Shown here piece after piece: positions 56,859 through 64,000 of a stretch of 64,000 bases of DNA. The notes beneath the pieces are model-generated. The model was not told the origin of the DNA. It saw only the letters and a program-made list of their open reading frames with translations, and made no database searches. Positions within the stretch are counted from its first letter, which is position 1, and the number at the start of each line of letters is the position of its first letter. The position numbers and the translations under genes are program-made. Source of the DNA: Acidobacteriota bacterium (GTDB taxonomy: Bacteria > Acidobacteriota > Thermoanaerobaculia > Multivoradales > JBCCEF01); the NCBI GenBank assembly GCA_039030395.1, contig JBCCEF010000002.1, positions 248,001 to 312,000 on the forward strand, read 5' to 3'.

Positions 56859-58922
56859 GTGAGGTCAGTCTTCGGAATTACTCTCGCCCTGCTTTTCTTC
56901 GCGATGGCCTTCCTCTCCGGCGCGTCCTTGTACGCGTCTTCCGAGCCCTTCCCAATCGCGCAGCTCTCGCCTTCCCAGTTACCGGGTTATGGATCGCCGC
57001 CGGCGGACTTGTCCGCGGCAATGTCAGGGGCCGAGGAAACGCCGCAGGACCCCAACGCGGCGGATGCCCGGGTTCTGGCGCAGGCGCGGTATCTCTTTGC
57101 CCTCGGCAAGGTGTTGGCCGAGGAAGGAAACGTCGGCCAGGCGGCGGAAGCCTTTGAGCAGGCCGGCCGCCTCACCCCGCTGGATCCCTATCTGTTGATC
57201 GAACGGGCGCAGTTCGCCTTCCGACTGGCGGCTCGGGCACGTTCCGAGGAACGGCGAGCGGAGGGCTTGGCAGAGGCGGTGAAGTTGGCCGAGGCCGCCG
57301 CCGTCCTGGCTCCGGAGAACCTCGACGTGCTGCGGTCGGTGGCCCAGATCCACTTGACCCTGGCCGGTGATCGGCCGGATTCCCTGGGCAAGGCGATCAG
57401 CGCTCTGGAGAGCATTCGACGAAAAACTCCCGGCGACCTCCGGACGGTCATTCCTCTCGCCCAGGTGTATCTGCAGCAGCGGCAGCCGGACGAAGCGGCA
57501 GACGTATTGAGCGAGGCCGCTCTCCAGTCGCCGCCCACTACCGTGCTCTACTCCCTGCTGGTCGAGTCTCTGGAGCAAGCCGGGCGCACCGCCGAGGCGG
57601 CCGATGCGCTGCGCCAGCTCCTCGGTCTCGATCCGACGCTCGTCGACGAGCGGGTCAAACTGGCGACCATCCTCGGTGACCAGGGAGACTCGGAAGCCGC
57701 CTTGCAATGGCTCGAAGGGGCGCCGGAGGAGGGCCGCGCGAACCTGCCGCTCCTCGCCCAACTCGCCTGGCAGCGGCTGCGCCTGGAGCGCTTCGAAGGC
57801 GCCCTCGAAAGCGCCGACGCTGGCCTCGCCCTCGAGCCGGACGATCCCTGGCTGCGTTTTCTGCGCTCCCAGGCCCTTGCCGGCCTCGGGCGCAACGACG
57901 ACGCGATCGCCGAACTCGACCTCCTGCGCGAACTGGAGCCGGACAATCTGGAGTTGATCCGCACCGCGGCGGAACTGCTCGAGCGCGAGGGCCGGGCGAA
58001 CGAAGGCATTCGACTGCTGAAGGAGTCCGTGGCGCGGGCGGAAGCCGGAGGGGAGGACCGGGCGATTTTCCGAGCTCGCTTCCTGCTTGCGGGCATGCTT
58101 GCCCGGGCGAACCGGGTTGGCGAGATCGAAGAGGTGTTTGCGCCGGCGCTGGCGTCCGATGATCGCGAAGTTCAGCGTTCCGGGTATCTGATCCTGAGTG
58201 ATCTGCTGGTGGCCCATGGACAGATGGAGCGCGCGCTCCAAATCCTCGCCCAAGGAGCGCAGGCCCAACCGGCGCTGCAGGCCAAGGCCCTCGACGTGAT
58301 GCTGCGCGGAGACCGTGACGATCTCGCCCGCAAGCTGATCAAGCGGGTCCGGCGTTCCGGCGACCGCGAGGTGATGGTGATCGCCGCGCAGGCGGCCCAG
58401 GCCAACGAGCGCTACGAATGGTCTCTCACCCTGCTCGACGAGGTGCTGGAAGCGGAGGCGAACCACATCGGCGCGCTGTTTGCCGCCGGCGCCGCCCATG
58501 AGCGGCTGGGCGACCGGCCGCGGGCCGAAGCCTCCTTCCATCGTCTGTTGGAGCTGGAACCGGATCACGCCCATGCCCTGAACTATCTCGGCTACATGTG
58601 GGCGGAGGGGGGAGTCCATCTCGAGAAGGCCCTGGTCATGATCCAAAAAGCGGTCGACCTCGATCCGACCAACGGAGCCTTCATCGACTCCCTCGGCTGG
58701 GCCCACTTCCGCCTCGGCCAATTCGACGAGGCGCGTGAGCATCTGGAGCGGGCGGCGCTGCTGGTGCCCGACGACGGCACCGTGGCCGTCCACCTGGCGG
58801 ATGTCTACCGCGCCCTCGGCGAAACGGAGCGGGCGCGGGACCTCTACCAGCGGGCCCTCGACCTCGACCCTTCCACCGCCGACGAGGTGCGCCGGAAGCT
58901 CGAAACGCTGGTCGTCGACTGA
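56859..58922 (+). CDS. Large secreted TPR-repeat protein
   Basis: A 687-residue protein with a signal peptide (residues 1-27, VFGITLALLFFAMAFLSGASLYASS) and then TPR repeats for most of its length. Clear units include LFALGKVLAEEGNVGQAAEAFEQAGRLTP and, near the end, ALNYLGYMWAEGGVHLEKALVMIQKAVDLDPTNGAFIDSLGWAHFRLGQFDEAREHLERA. Acts in the periplasm or at the outer membrane, probably in complex assembly. The GTG at 56859 follows AGGAG too closely to be ideal, so the start is uncertain by a few codons. A LolB-like lipoprotein follows. Confidence 0.85.
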   Translation: MRSVFGITLALLFFAMAFLSGASLYASSEPFPIAQLSPSQLPGYGSPPADLSAAMSGAEETPQDPNAADARVLAQARYLFALGKVLAEEGNVGQAAEAFEQAGRLTPLDPYLLIERAQFAFRLAARARSEERRAEGLAEAVKLAEAAAVLAPENLDVLRSVAQIHLTLAGDRPDSLGKAISALESIRRKTPGDLRTVIPLAQVYLQQRQPDEAADVLSEAALQSPPTTVLYSLLVESLEQAGRTAEAADALRQLLGLDPTLVDERVKLATILGDQGDSEAALQWLEGAPEEGRANLPLLAQLAWQRLRLERFEGALESADAGLALEPDDPWLRFLRSQALAGLGRNDDAIAELDLLRELEPDNLELIRTAAELLEREGRANEGIRLLKESVARAEAGGEDRAIFRARFLLAGMLARANRVGEIEEVFAPALASDDREVQRSGYLILSDLLVAHGQMERALQILAQGAQAQPALQAKALDVMLRGDRDDLARKLIKRVRRSGDREVMVIAAQAAQANERYEWSLTLLDEVLEAEANHIGALFAAGAAHERLGDRPRAEASFHRLLELEPDHAHALNYLGYMWAEGGVHLEKALVMIQKAVDLDPTNGAFIDSLGWAHFRLGQFDEAREHLERAALLVPDDGTVAVHLADVYRALGETERARDLYQRALDLDPSTADEVRRKLETLVVD

Positions 58923-59005
58923 ACACTTTCTTTCCCTCCAGCCGAGGCGCCCGACGGACTCTCTTGTTCGAAGCCCCCTTTCTCGACAAGCCTTCAGGTC
59001 GTGAG

Positions 59006-59764
59006 GTGGCGAGGCTGCGGTGGGCGCTGCCCATCGCAAGCCTCTTCGTGCTCGCCGCCTTCGGTTGCGCTAGCTCGCCGGTGGTGCCACCCTCAACGAC
59101 GGCTCCGGTGGCCGAGCCGCCGGTAGCGGGTCCTGCCGCCTCGACCGGTCTTCCCACGGAGTGGCTCTCCAGCCAGTATCTGTTCCGTGTCCGCTACGAC
59201 GGAGGCGAAGGCGCCGGGAGCTTTCGGCTGGTGTTGCGGCTGACCGCCGACGATCGTTTTCAGGCTTCCGCCGTCGACCTCTTCGGCCGTCCTCTGTGGG
59301 CGCTCCAGGTGAGTGGGGGAGAGGGCCTGTGGCTCGATCGCCGGGAGTCCTTCGCCTGCCGCGCCGCCGCCAGTTTCGAACTGCCGTTGGCGCCACTGCC
59401 GATCGGCGCCCTACCGGCATTGCTCCTCGGTCGTCTGCCGGTGCCGCTGGCGATGGACTCCGCTGGCGAGGCGTTCGATGCCTCCGGCCGGCGCTGGACC
59501 TACTCGATCGGTGGCGGAGGTTCCGCGGCCGCTGGAACCGACAAACTCACCGCCTGGACCGTCTGGCGCGGCCGAGAGCGCCTCCTCGCCTGGTTGATCG
59601 CCGGTGAAGAGCGGGTGCTGTCGGATCCGCGAGGTGGCTACCAGTTGCGCTGGCGGCGGGTGAACCAGGCTCCCCTCGCGGCGCCGCCGTCGCCGCTGAC
59701 CATTCCGCCGGACTACCGAGAAGTGGAGTGCAAAGCGCTGCTGGGCGACCTGTCGCCGATTTGA
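59006..59764 (+). CDS. LolB-like outer-membrane lipoprotein
   Basis: A 252-residue lipoprotein. The signal MARLRWALPIASLFVLAAFGC has the lipobox before C21, followed by a Pro/Ala linker. The rest (about 60-240) is beta-rich (YLFRVRYDGGEGAGSFRLVLRLTADDRFQASAVDLFGRPLWALQVSG) like LolB, which inserts lipoproteins into the outer membrane. I prefer the GTG at 59006, directly before the signal, to a TTG at 58964. It follows the TPR gene in the same direction after about 80 bases. Confidence 0.72.
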   Translation: MARLRWALPIASLFVLAAFGCASSPVVPPSTTAPVAEPPVAGPAASTGLPTEWLSSQYLFRVRYDGGEGAGSFRLVLRLTADDRFQASAVDLFGRPLWALQVSGGEGLWLDRRESFACRAAASFELPLAPLPIGALPALLLGRLPVPLAMDSAGEAFDASGRRWTYSIGGGGSAAAGTDKLTAWTVWRGRERLLAWLIAGEERVLSDPRGGYQLRWRRVNQAPLAAPPSPLTIPPDYREVECKALLGDLSPI

Positions 59765-60074
59765 CAGCCCCCCTCCGCAGATCTAGCATTGCAGGTGCTA
59801 CGACAGGAGTTGATTTCAGTCATTTACCCGCGTTGGGCGGGTCATCTCCGCAAGCGGATGAAACGGGCTCCGCGAGCGGTTGTTCTGTTTTCCTTTTTTT
59901 CGAGCCGACTCCTTCCGCCGGGCGGGAGGATCTGGACGGTAAAGTGTAGAGGCGGGCGCCGACTGGCTGCGGCTTGTGCGGGGTTTAGCCGCCGGAAAGC
60001 GGCGGAGGTGGAGTCGCCGCGTGAGCAGCGCACCCGCATCGTTTATGCCGGGCTGACGACGGAAAGGGCACACG
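59765..60074. other. 310-base intergenic region upstream of spoVG
   Basis: At the left, TCCGC-AA-GCGGA (59850-59861 approximately) and GCTC-CGC-GAGC are followed by a T-rich stretch with seven T in a row (59894-59900), a plausible terminator zone for the lipoprotein gene. Near the right, CCGCCG-GAAAG-CGGCGG (59989-60005) forms a hairpin in the spoVG leader. No gene is supported here. Confidence 0.55.
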
Positions 60075-60611
60075 ATGGAGATCACCGAGGTCAAGGTCTT
60101 CCCGATCAGTGAAGAAAAGCTCAAAGCCTTCGTTTCCGTGGTCTTCGATCACTGCTTCATGGTCAACGACATCAAGATCATCCAGGGTCGGGACGGCTTG
60201 TTCATCAGCATGCCGAGTCGCAAGAAGAAGAACGGCGAGTTCAAGGACGTGGCGCATCCGTTGAACAACAGCACCCGGCGGATGATCGAAGGACAGGTTC
60301 TGACGGAGTACGAACGGGTGCTGGCGGAACGCGGGGAAGCCCTACCGGCGCCGCCGCGCGTGCCGGTGGGACTGGCCCCGGAAACGTCCGCTCCAGCCGC
60401 TTCGGAAACGCAACCGCCGGCGGCCGCCCCGGAACCCGTGAAAGCGCCGGCTTCGGCCCCGGTGGCGGCGGAACCGGCCACCGACGAAGTGGCGGCGGCC
60501 GCCGCCGGTGAATCGAACGACGACGACGCAGACGACGGCAAGACGCCCAATAGGAGTCTGGAAGAAATTCAGGAGTTGCACCTGCGCGATTCGTTCTGGT
60601 CGACTCCCTGA
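60075..60611 (+). CDS. spoVG: SpoVG family RNA/DNA-binding regulator with long tail
   Basis: A 178-residue protein. Residues 1-85 are SpoVG: EITEVKVFPISEEKLKAFVSVVFDHCFMVNDIKIIQGRDGLFISMPSRKKKNGEFKDVAHPLN, a nucleic-acid-binding regulator. The usual length is near 95, so the remaining 90 residues are an added Ala/Pro-rich and acidic tail ending in RSLEEIQELHLRDSFWSTP, which may form a short helix. GGAAAGGG upstream of the ATG. The next genes are tRNA-Gln, prs, rplY and pth. Confidence 0.93.
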   Translation: MEITEVKVFPISEEKLKAFVSVVFDHCFMVNDIKIIQGRDGLFISMPSRKKKNGEFKDVAHPLNNSTRRMIEGQVLTEYERVLAERGEALPAPPRVPVGLAPETSAPAASETQPPAAAPEPVKAPASAPVAAEPATDEVAAAAAGESNDDDADDGKTPNRSLEEIQELHLRDSFWSTP

Positions 60612-60697
60612 GGGGGTTGACGCGGCGGGCCCGTGACGGTGACATGGCCATCAGGGGTGACGCAGCGGCCCCGGTTCGCGGTACGCTTCGGTTCCGT

Positions 60698-60772
60698 TGG
60701 GGCGTCGCCAAGTGGTAAGGCACCGGACTTTGGATCCGGCATTCGGAGGTTCGAATCCTCCCGCCCCAGCCA
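60698..60772 (+). tRNA. tRNA-Gln (TTG anticodon)
   Basis: A full cloverleaf: acceptor TGGGGCG with CGCCCCA, D-arm with AGTGGTAAGGC, anticodon stem CCGGA/TCCGG with loop CTTTGGA (anticodon TTG, reading CAA), T-arm GGAGG-TTCGAAT-CCTCC, discriminator G and an encoded CCA end. It lies between spoVG and prs on the same strand. Confidence 0.97.
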
Positions 60773-60951
60773 AATTTCGCAGCCAACTTCGCCCGTCTCG
60801 CCTGCACGTCGAGGTCGCAAAGAACTCCGAGATGTCGTGAATCCCGACCCTGGTCCTTCCTACCGGAGCACTCACCACCCCAATTGACCGACCCCGAAAC
60901 TATCGGCTCCAAGGCCGATCGGTACCGGTCTGACGAGGAATCAACAGAGGA

Positions 60952-61893
60952 ATGTACGGAGATCTCAAGATTTTCAGCGGCCGCGCTCATCCCGCCTTGG
61001 CGGATGAGATCTGCGACTATCTCAACGTCCCGAAGGCCAAGGCGTCCTCCTTTGACTTCTCGGACGGGGAGACCTTCTGCCAGATCCTGGAGAACGTGCG
61101 CGGAGCGGACGTCTTCGTGGTCCAGCCCACCTCCCAGCCGGTCAACCAGAACCTGATGGAGCTATTGATCCTGCTGGACGCCTGCAAGCGCTCGTCGGCG
61201 GCTCGGGTGACCGCCGTGGTGCCCTACTACGGCTACGCCCGCCAGGACAAGAAAGATCAGCCACGGGTGCCGATCACCTCCAAATTGGTGGCCGACTTGA
61301 TCTCCAAGGCCGGCGCCGACCGGGTGCTGACGATGGATCTCCACGCCGCTCAGATCCAGGGCTTCTTCGACATCCCCGTCGATCACCTGTTCGCCGCGCC
61401 GGTGGTGCTCGAAGCCGTCCGCAAGCTCGCCATTCCGGATCTGGTGATCGTTTCGCCGGACGCCGGTGGGGTGGAGCGGGCGCGGGCCATCGGCAAGCGT
61501 CTGGAGGCGAGTCTGGCGATCCTGGACAAACGCCGGACGGCCCCGAACACCGCCGAAGTGATGAACGTCATCGGTGAAGTCGACGGCCGCAGCGCCTTGA
61601 TTCTCGACGACATCGTCGATACGGCCGGTACCCTGGTGCAGGCGGTAGAGGCCTTGCAAGAGAAGGGCGCATCGCGCATCTTGTGCGTCGGAGTCCACGG
61701 CGTATTGTCCGGACCGGCGCTCGAACGCATCGAAGACTCCGCCCTCGAACAGGTGCTGATTACCAACACCACTCCCGTTGAGGATAAGATCCGCCGCTGT
61801 AGCAAGCTTCGGTCGCTGTCAGTGGCCGGTCTGCTGGGAGAGGCGATTCGCCGAATTCACGATGACAGCTCCGTAAGCTCTCTTTTCGTTTGA
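60952..61893 (+). CDS. prs: Ribose-phosphate pyrophosphokinase
   Basis: A 313-residue enzyme that makes PRPP from ribose-5-phosphate and ATP, feeding purine, pyrimidine, histidine and tryptophan synthesis. GDLKIFSGRAHPALADEICDYL, VVPYYGYARQDKKD, TMDLHAAQIQGFFDIPVDHL (metal/ATP site) and LILDDIVDTAGTL (PRPP loop) are all present. Class I and full length. The ATG follows AGAGGA directly. The gene order prs-rplY-pth is conserved in many bacteria. Confidence 0.98.
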   Translation: MYGDLKIFSGRAHPALADEICDYLNVPKAKASSFDFSDGETFCQILENVRGADVFVVQPTSQPVNQNLMELLILLDACKRSSAARVTAVVPYYGYARQDKKDQPRVPITSKLVADLISKAGADRVLTMDLHAAQIQGFFDIPVDHLFAAPVVLEAVRKLAIPDLVIVSPDAGGVERARAIGKRLEASLAILDKRRTAPNTAEVMNVIGEVDGRSALILDDIVDTAGTLVQAVEALQEKGASRILCVGVHGVLSGPALERIEDSALEQVLITNTTPVEDKIRRCSKLRSLSVAGLLGEAIRRIHDDSSVSSLFV

Positions 61894-61911
61894 ACCTGAG
61901 GAAGACGTACC

Positions 61912-62586
61912 ATGAGTGAACTCAATATCGACGTCGAGTTGCGGGAACAGCCCGGCAAGGGTGCCAACCGGCGCCTGCGGGCGGCCGGCAAGATACCGGC
62001 GGTGGTGTATGGCGGAGACCGCGGTCCCGTCGCCATCCAAACGGAGCGCCGAGCGTTCCTCGCCCTGCTCAAGCAGGCCGGCACGGACAACGCGGTGTTC
62101 CAGCTCAAGGTCCCCGGGACCAAGAACAGCCGCCACGTGATGATCCGCGAGATGGATGTGAACCCGACCACCCGCGAGGTTCGGCACATCGATTTCCTGC
62201 GCATTCTGATGACCGAGGCGGTGCGCGTTTCGGTGGCCGTGGAGCTGCTGGGAACCCCCGAAGGGGTGAAGAACGAAGGCGGCCTTCTCGACTTCAATAC
62301 CCGCGAGATCTTGGTCGAGTGCTTGCCGACGGACATTCCACAGCACATCGAGCTGGATGTTTCCGCCCTCACCATCGGCGACACCATCGAAGCGCGGGAG
62401 GTGGAGCTGCCGAAGGGCGTGACCCTGGTGGCCGACGACGCAGACAAGGTCATCGCTTCGGTGGCACCGCCGCCGACGGAGGAGGAAGAGGTCGAGGAAG
62501 AGGACGAAGGCCTGATCGAGTCGGAGACCGCGGAGCCCGAGGTCATCGGCGAAGAGAAGGACGAAGACTCTTCGGACGACGACTGA
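61912..62586 (+). CDS. rplY: 50S ribosomal protein L25/general stress protein Ctc
   Basis: A 224-residue member of the long L25 (Ctc/TL5) form that binds 5S rRNA. The N-terminal L25 domain (1-95; LREQPGKGANRRLRAAGKIPAVVYG) is followed by the TL5 beta domain (about 98-190; VLVECLPTDIPQHIELDVSALTIGDTI) and an acidic tail rich in Glu and Asp (about 190-224). The acidic tail is common in this form. The start lies 18 bases after prs. Confidence 0.96.
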   Translation: MSELNIDVELREQPGKGANRRLRAAGKIPAVVYGGDRGPVAIQTERRAFLALLKQAGTDNAVFQLKVPGTKNSRHVMIREMDVNPTTREVRHIDFLRILMTEAVRVSVAVELLGTPEGVKNEGGLLDFNTREILVECLPTDIPQHIELDVSALTIGDTIEAREVELPKGVTLVADDADKVIASVAPPPTEEEEVEEEDEGLIESETAEPEVIGEEKDEDSSDDD

Positions 62587-62617
62587 TCCGACCGGCCGGG
62601 AAGGATAAGAGGCGCCC

Positions 62618-63214
62618 ATGGACCCCTCGCAGAGCATCCCTGGGCGACTCATCCTCGGTCTTGGCAATCCCGGGGCGGAGTACGCCGACACCCGCCACAA
62701 CCTCGGCTTTCGGGTGGTGGACGAGCTGGCCCGGCGCTGGTCCTGTGCGGTCGATCGGTTGGAGTGCAATTCTCTGATCGGAGAACGGTCGAGCGGTGAG
62801 GTGAGGGTCGTCCTCGCCAAACCGCTGACCTACATGAACCGCAGCGGTCACGCCGTTCGCTGCCTGCGGGAGCTGCGCGGTTTCGAGCCGTCTTCGGCTT
62901 TGGTGGTGTACGACGAGATCCACCTGCCGCTGGGCCGGCTGCGTTTGCGCGGCGGCGGCAGTCCGGGAGGTCATCGAGGGATGGAGTCGGTGGTGTCCGG
63001 CTTGCGCACCGATCAGGTGCCCCGGCTGCGCCTGGGTATCGCCCCGGACGCGCCGGCGGAACAGCCGATGGAAAATCTAGTGCCGTTCGTGCTCGCGGCA
63101 TTCGAAGAAGGGGAGCACGCGGCGGTGGACGCGATGATCGCGCGCGCCGCCTCGGCCTGCGAGGCCTGGCTGGACGAAGGTCTCGAAGGGGCCATGAATC
63201 GATTCAACGGATGA
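62618..63214 (+). CDS. pth: Peptidyl-tRNA hydrolase
   Basis: A 198-residue enzyme that recycles stalled peptidyl-tRNA. [21 protein letters not shown] holds N17 and the catalytic H27, [10 protein letters not shown] the substrate Asn, and [30 protein letters not shown] the general region of D and N. In the last motif the usual GHNG reads GHRG, so the residue equivalent to E. coli N114 is Arg. The ATG follows a GGCGCCC spacer; a clear ribosome-binding site (GGAAGGA) is upstream. Confidence 0.95.
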   Translation: MDPSQSIPGRLILGLGNPGAEYADTRHNLGFRVVDELARRWSCAVDRLECNSLIGERSSGEVRVVLAKPLTYMNRSGHAVRCLRELRGFEPSSALVVYDEIHLPLGRLRLRGGGSPGGHRGMESVVSGLRTDQVPRLRLGIAPDAPAEQPMENLVPFVLAAFEEGEHAAVDAMIARAASACEAWLDEGLEGAMNRFNG

Positions 63215-63255
63215 GCCACGCCGGCTCGAGGCCGGCGCACACGGAGGGAAGGAAC

Positions 63256-64000
<745 letters not shown>

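Overview
The window is high-GC and densely coded. It looks like a chromosome segment of a Gram-negative, lipid-rich bacterium. An outer-membrane lipoprotein-type gene (LolB-like), an anti-sigma-type zinc finger joined to TPR repeats, a DUF4388/roadblock protein, a SpoVG-prs-rplY-pth cluster and a membrane pyrophosphatase together suggest Acidobacteriota, perhaps a Thermoanaerobaculia-like lineage. That placement is an inference from gene content. No rRNA, phage, insertion sequence with a transposase, or CRISPR array is visible, and one tRNA gene (Gln, TTG) is present.

Layout. 1-8.5 kb: the end of dusA, a DUF3014 membrane protein, a lone ribbon-helix-helix protein, a membrane-anchored hypothetical, a small secreted peptide followed by a zinc-finger/TPR protein, then DUF1015-serC-pseudorhomboid. 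8.8-11.7 kb: a compact operon of a ParA-type ATPase, two roadblock/LC7-type proteins and an H-NOX haem sensor. 11.8-15.7 kb: a MscS channel with a small upstream gene, then a second secreted peptide plus TPR protein, clearly paralogous to the first pair and separated from its TPR gene by a 196-base inverted-repeat-bounded element. 15.7-22.6 kb: an AttEFGH-like ABC transporter operon with a secreted CrtC/AttH-like lipoprotein, and an ABC1/UbiB kinase. 22.9-30.1 kb: an eight-gene, tightly overlapping operon headed by a CarH/LitR-like MerR regulator and encoding lipid-modifying proteins (DUF1295, flavin amine-oxidase-like protein, DUF1365, cyclopropane-fatty-acid synthase, DUF1475, a second CMAS-like methyltransferase, DUF2878). 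30.1-30.5 kb: an unusual regulatory region with divergent promoters, paired direct repeats and a possible structured RNA.

30.5-42.4 kb: YccF and an endonuclease/phosphatase-family protein, then the trxB-MoxR-like ATPase-VWA-addB-addA operon on the minus strand. 42.6-48.7 kb: ferritin, a GT-C membrane glycosyltransferase, a DUF465-pssA-Usg-like-AsnC-like cluster, and rimI-tsaB. 48.8-56.7 kb: mutS-nagZ-like, a DUF4143 ATPase preceded by a 19-bp perfect palindrome, ssb, dtd, an HU protein and a MshEN/GAF-like protein. 56.9-64 kb: a large secreted TPR protein and LolB-like lipoprotein, spoVG with a long tail, tRNA-Gln, prs, rplY, pth, and the start of a membrane pyrophosphatase (hppA) running off the right edge.

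The most distinctive things are two paralogous loci that pair a DPNG-ended secreted peptide with a TPR protein, the ParA-roadblock-H-NOX operon, and the CarH-like regulator that lacks the usual cobalamin axial histidine yet sits beside conspicuous TGAACG direct repeats.
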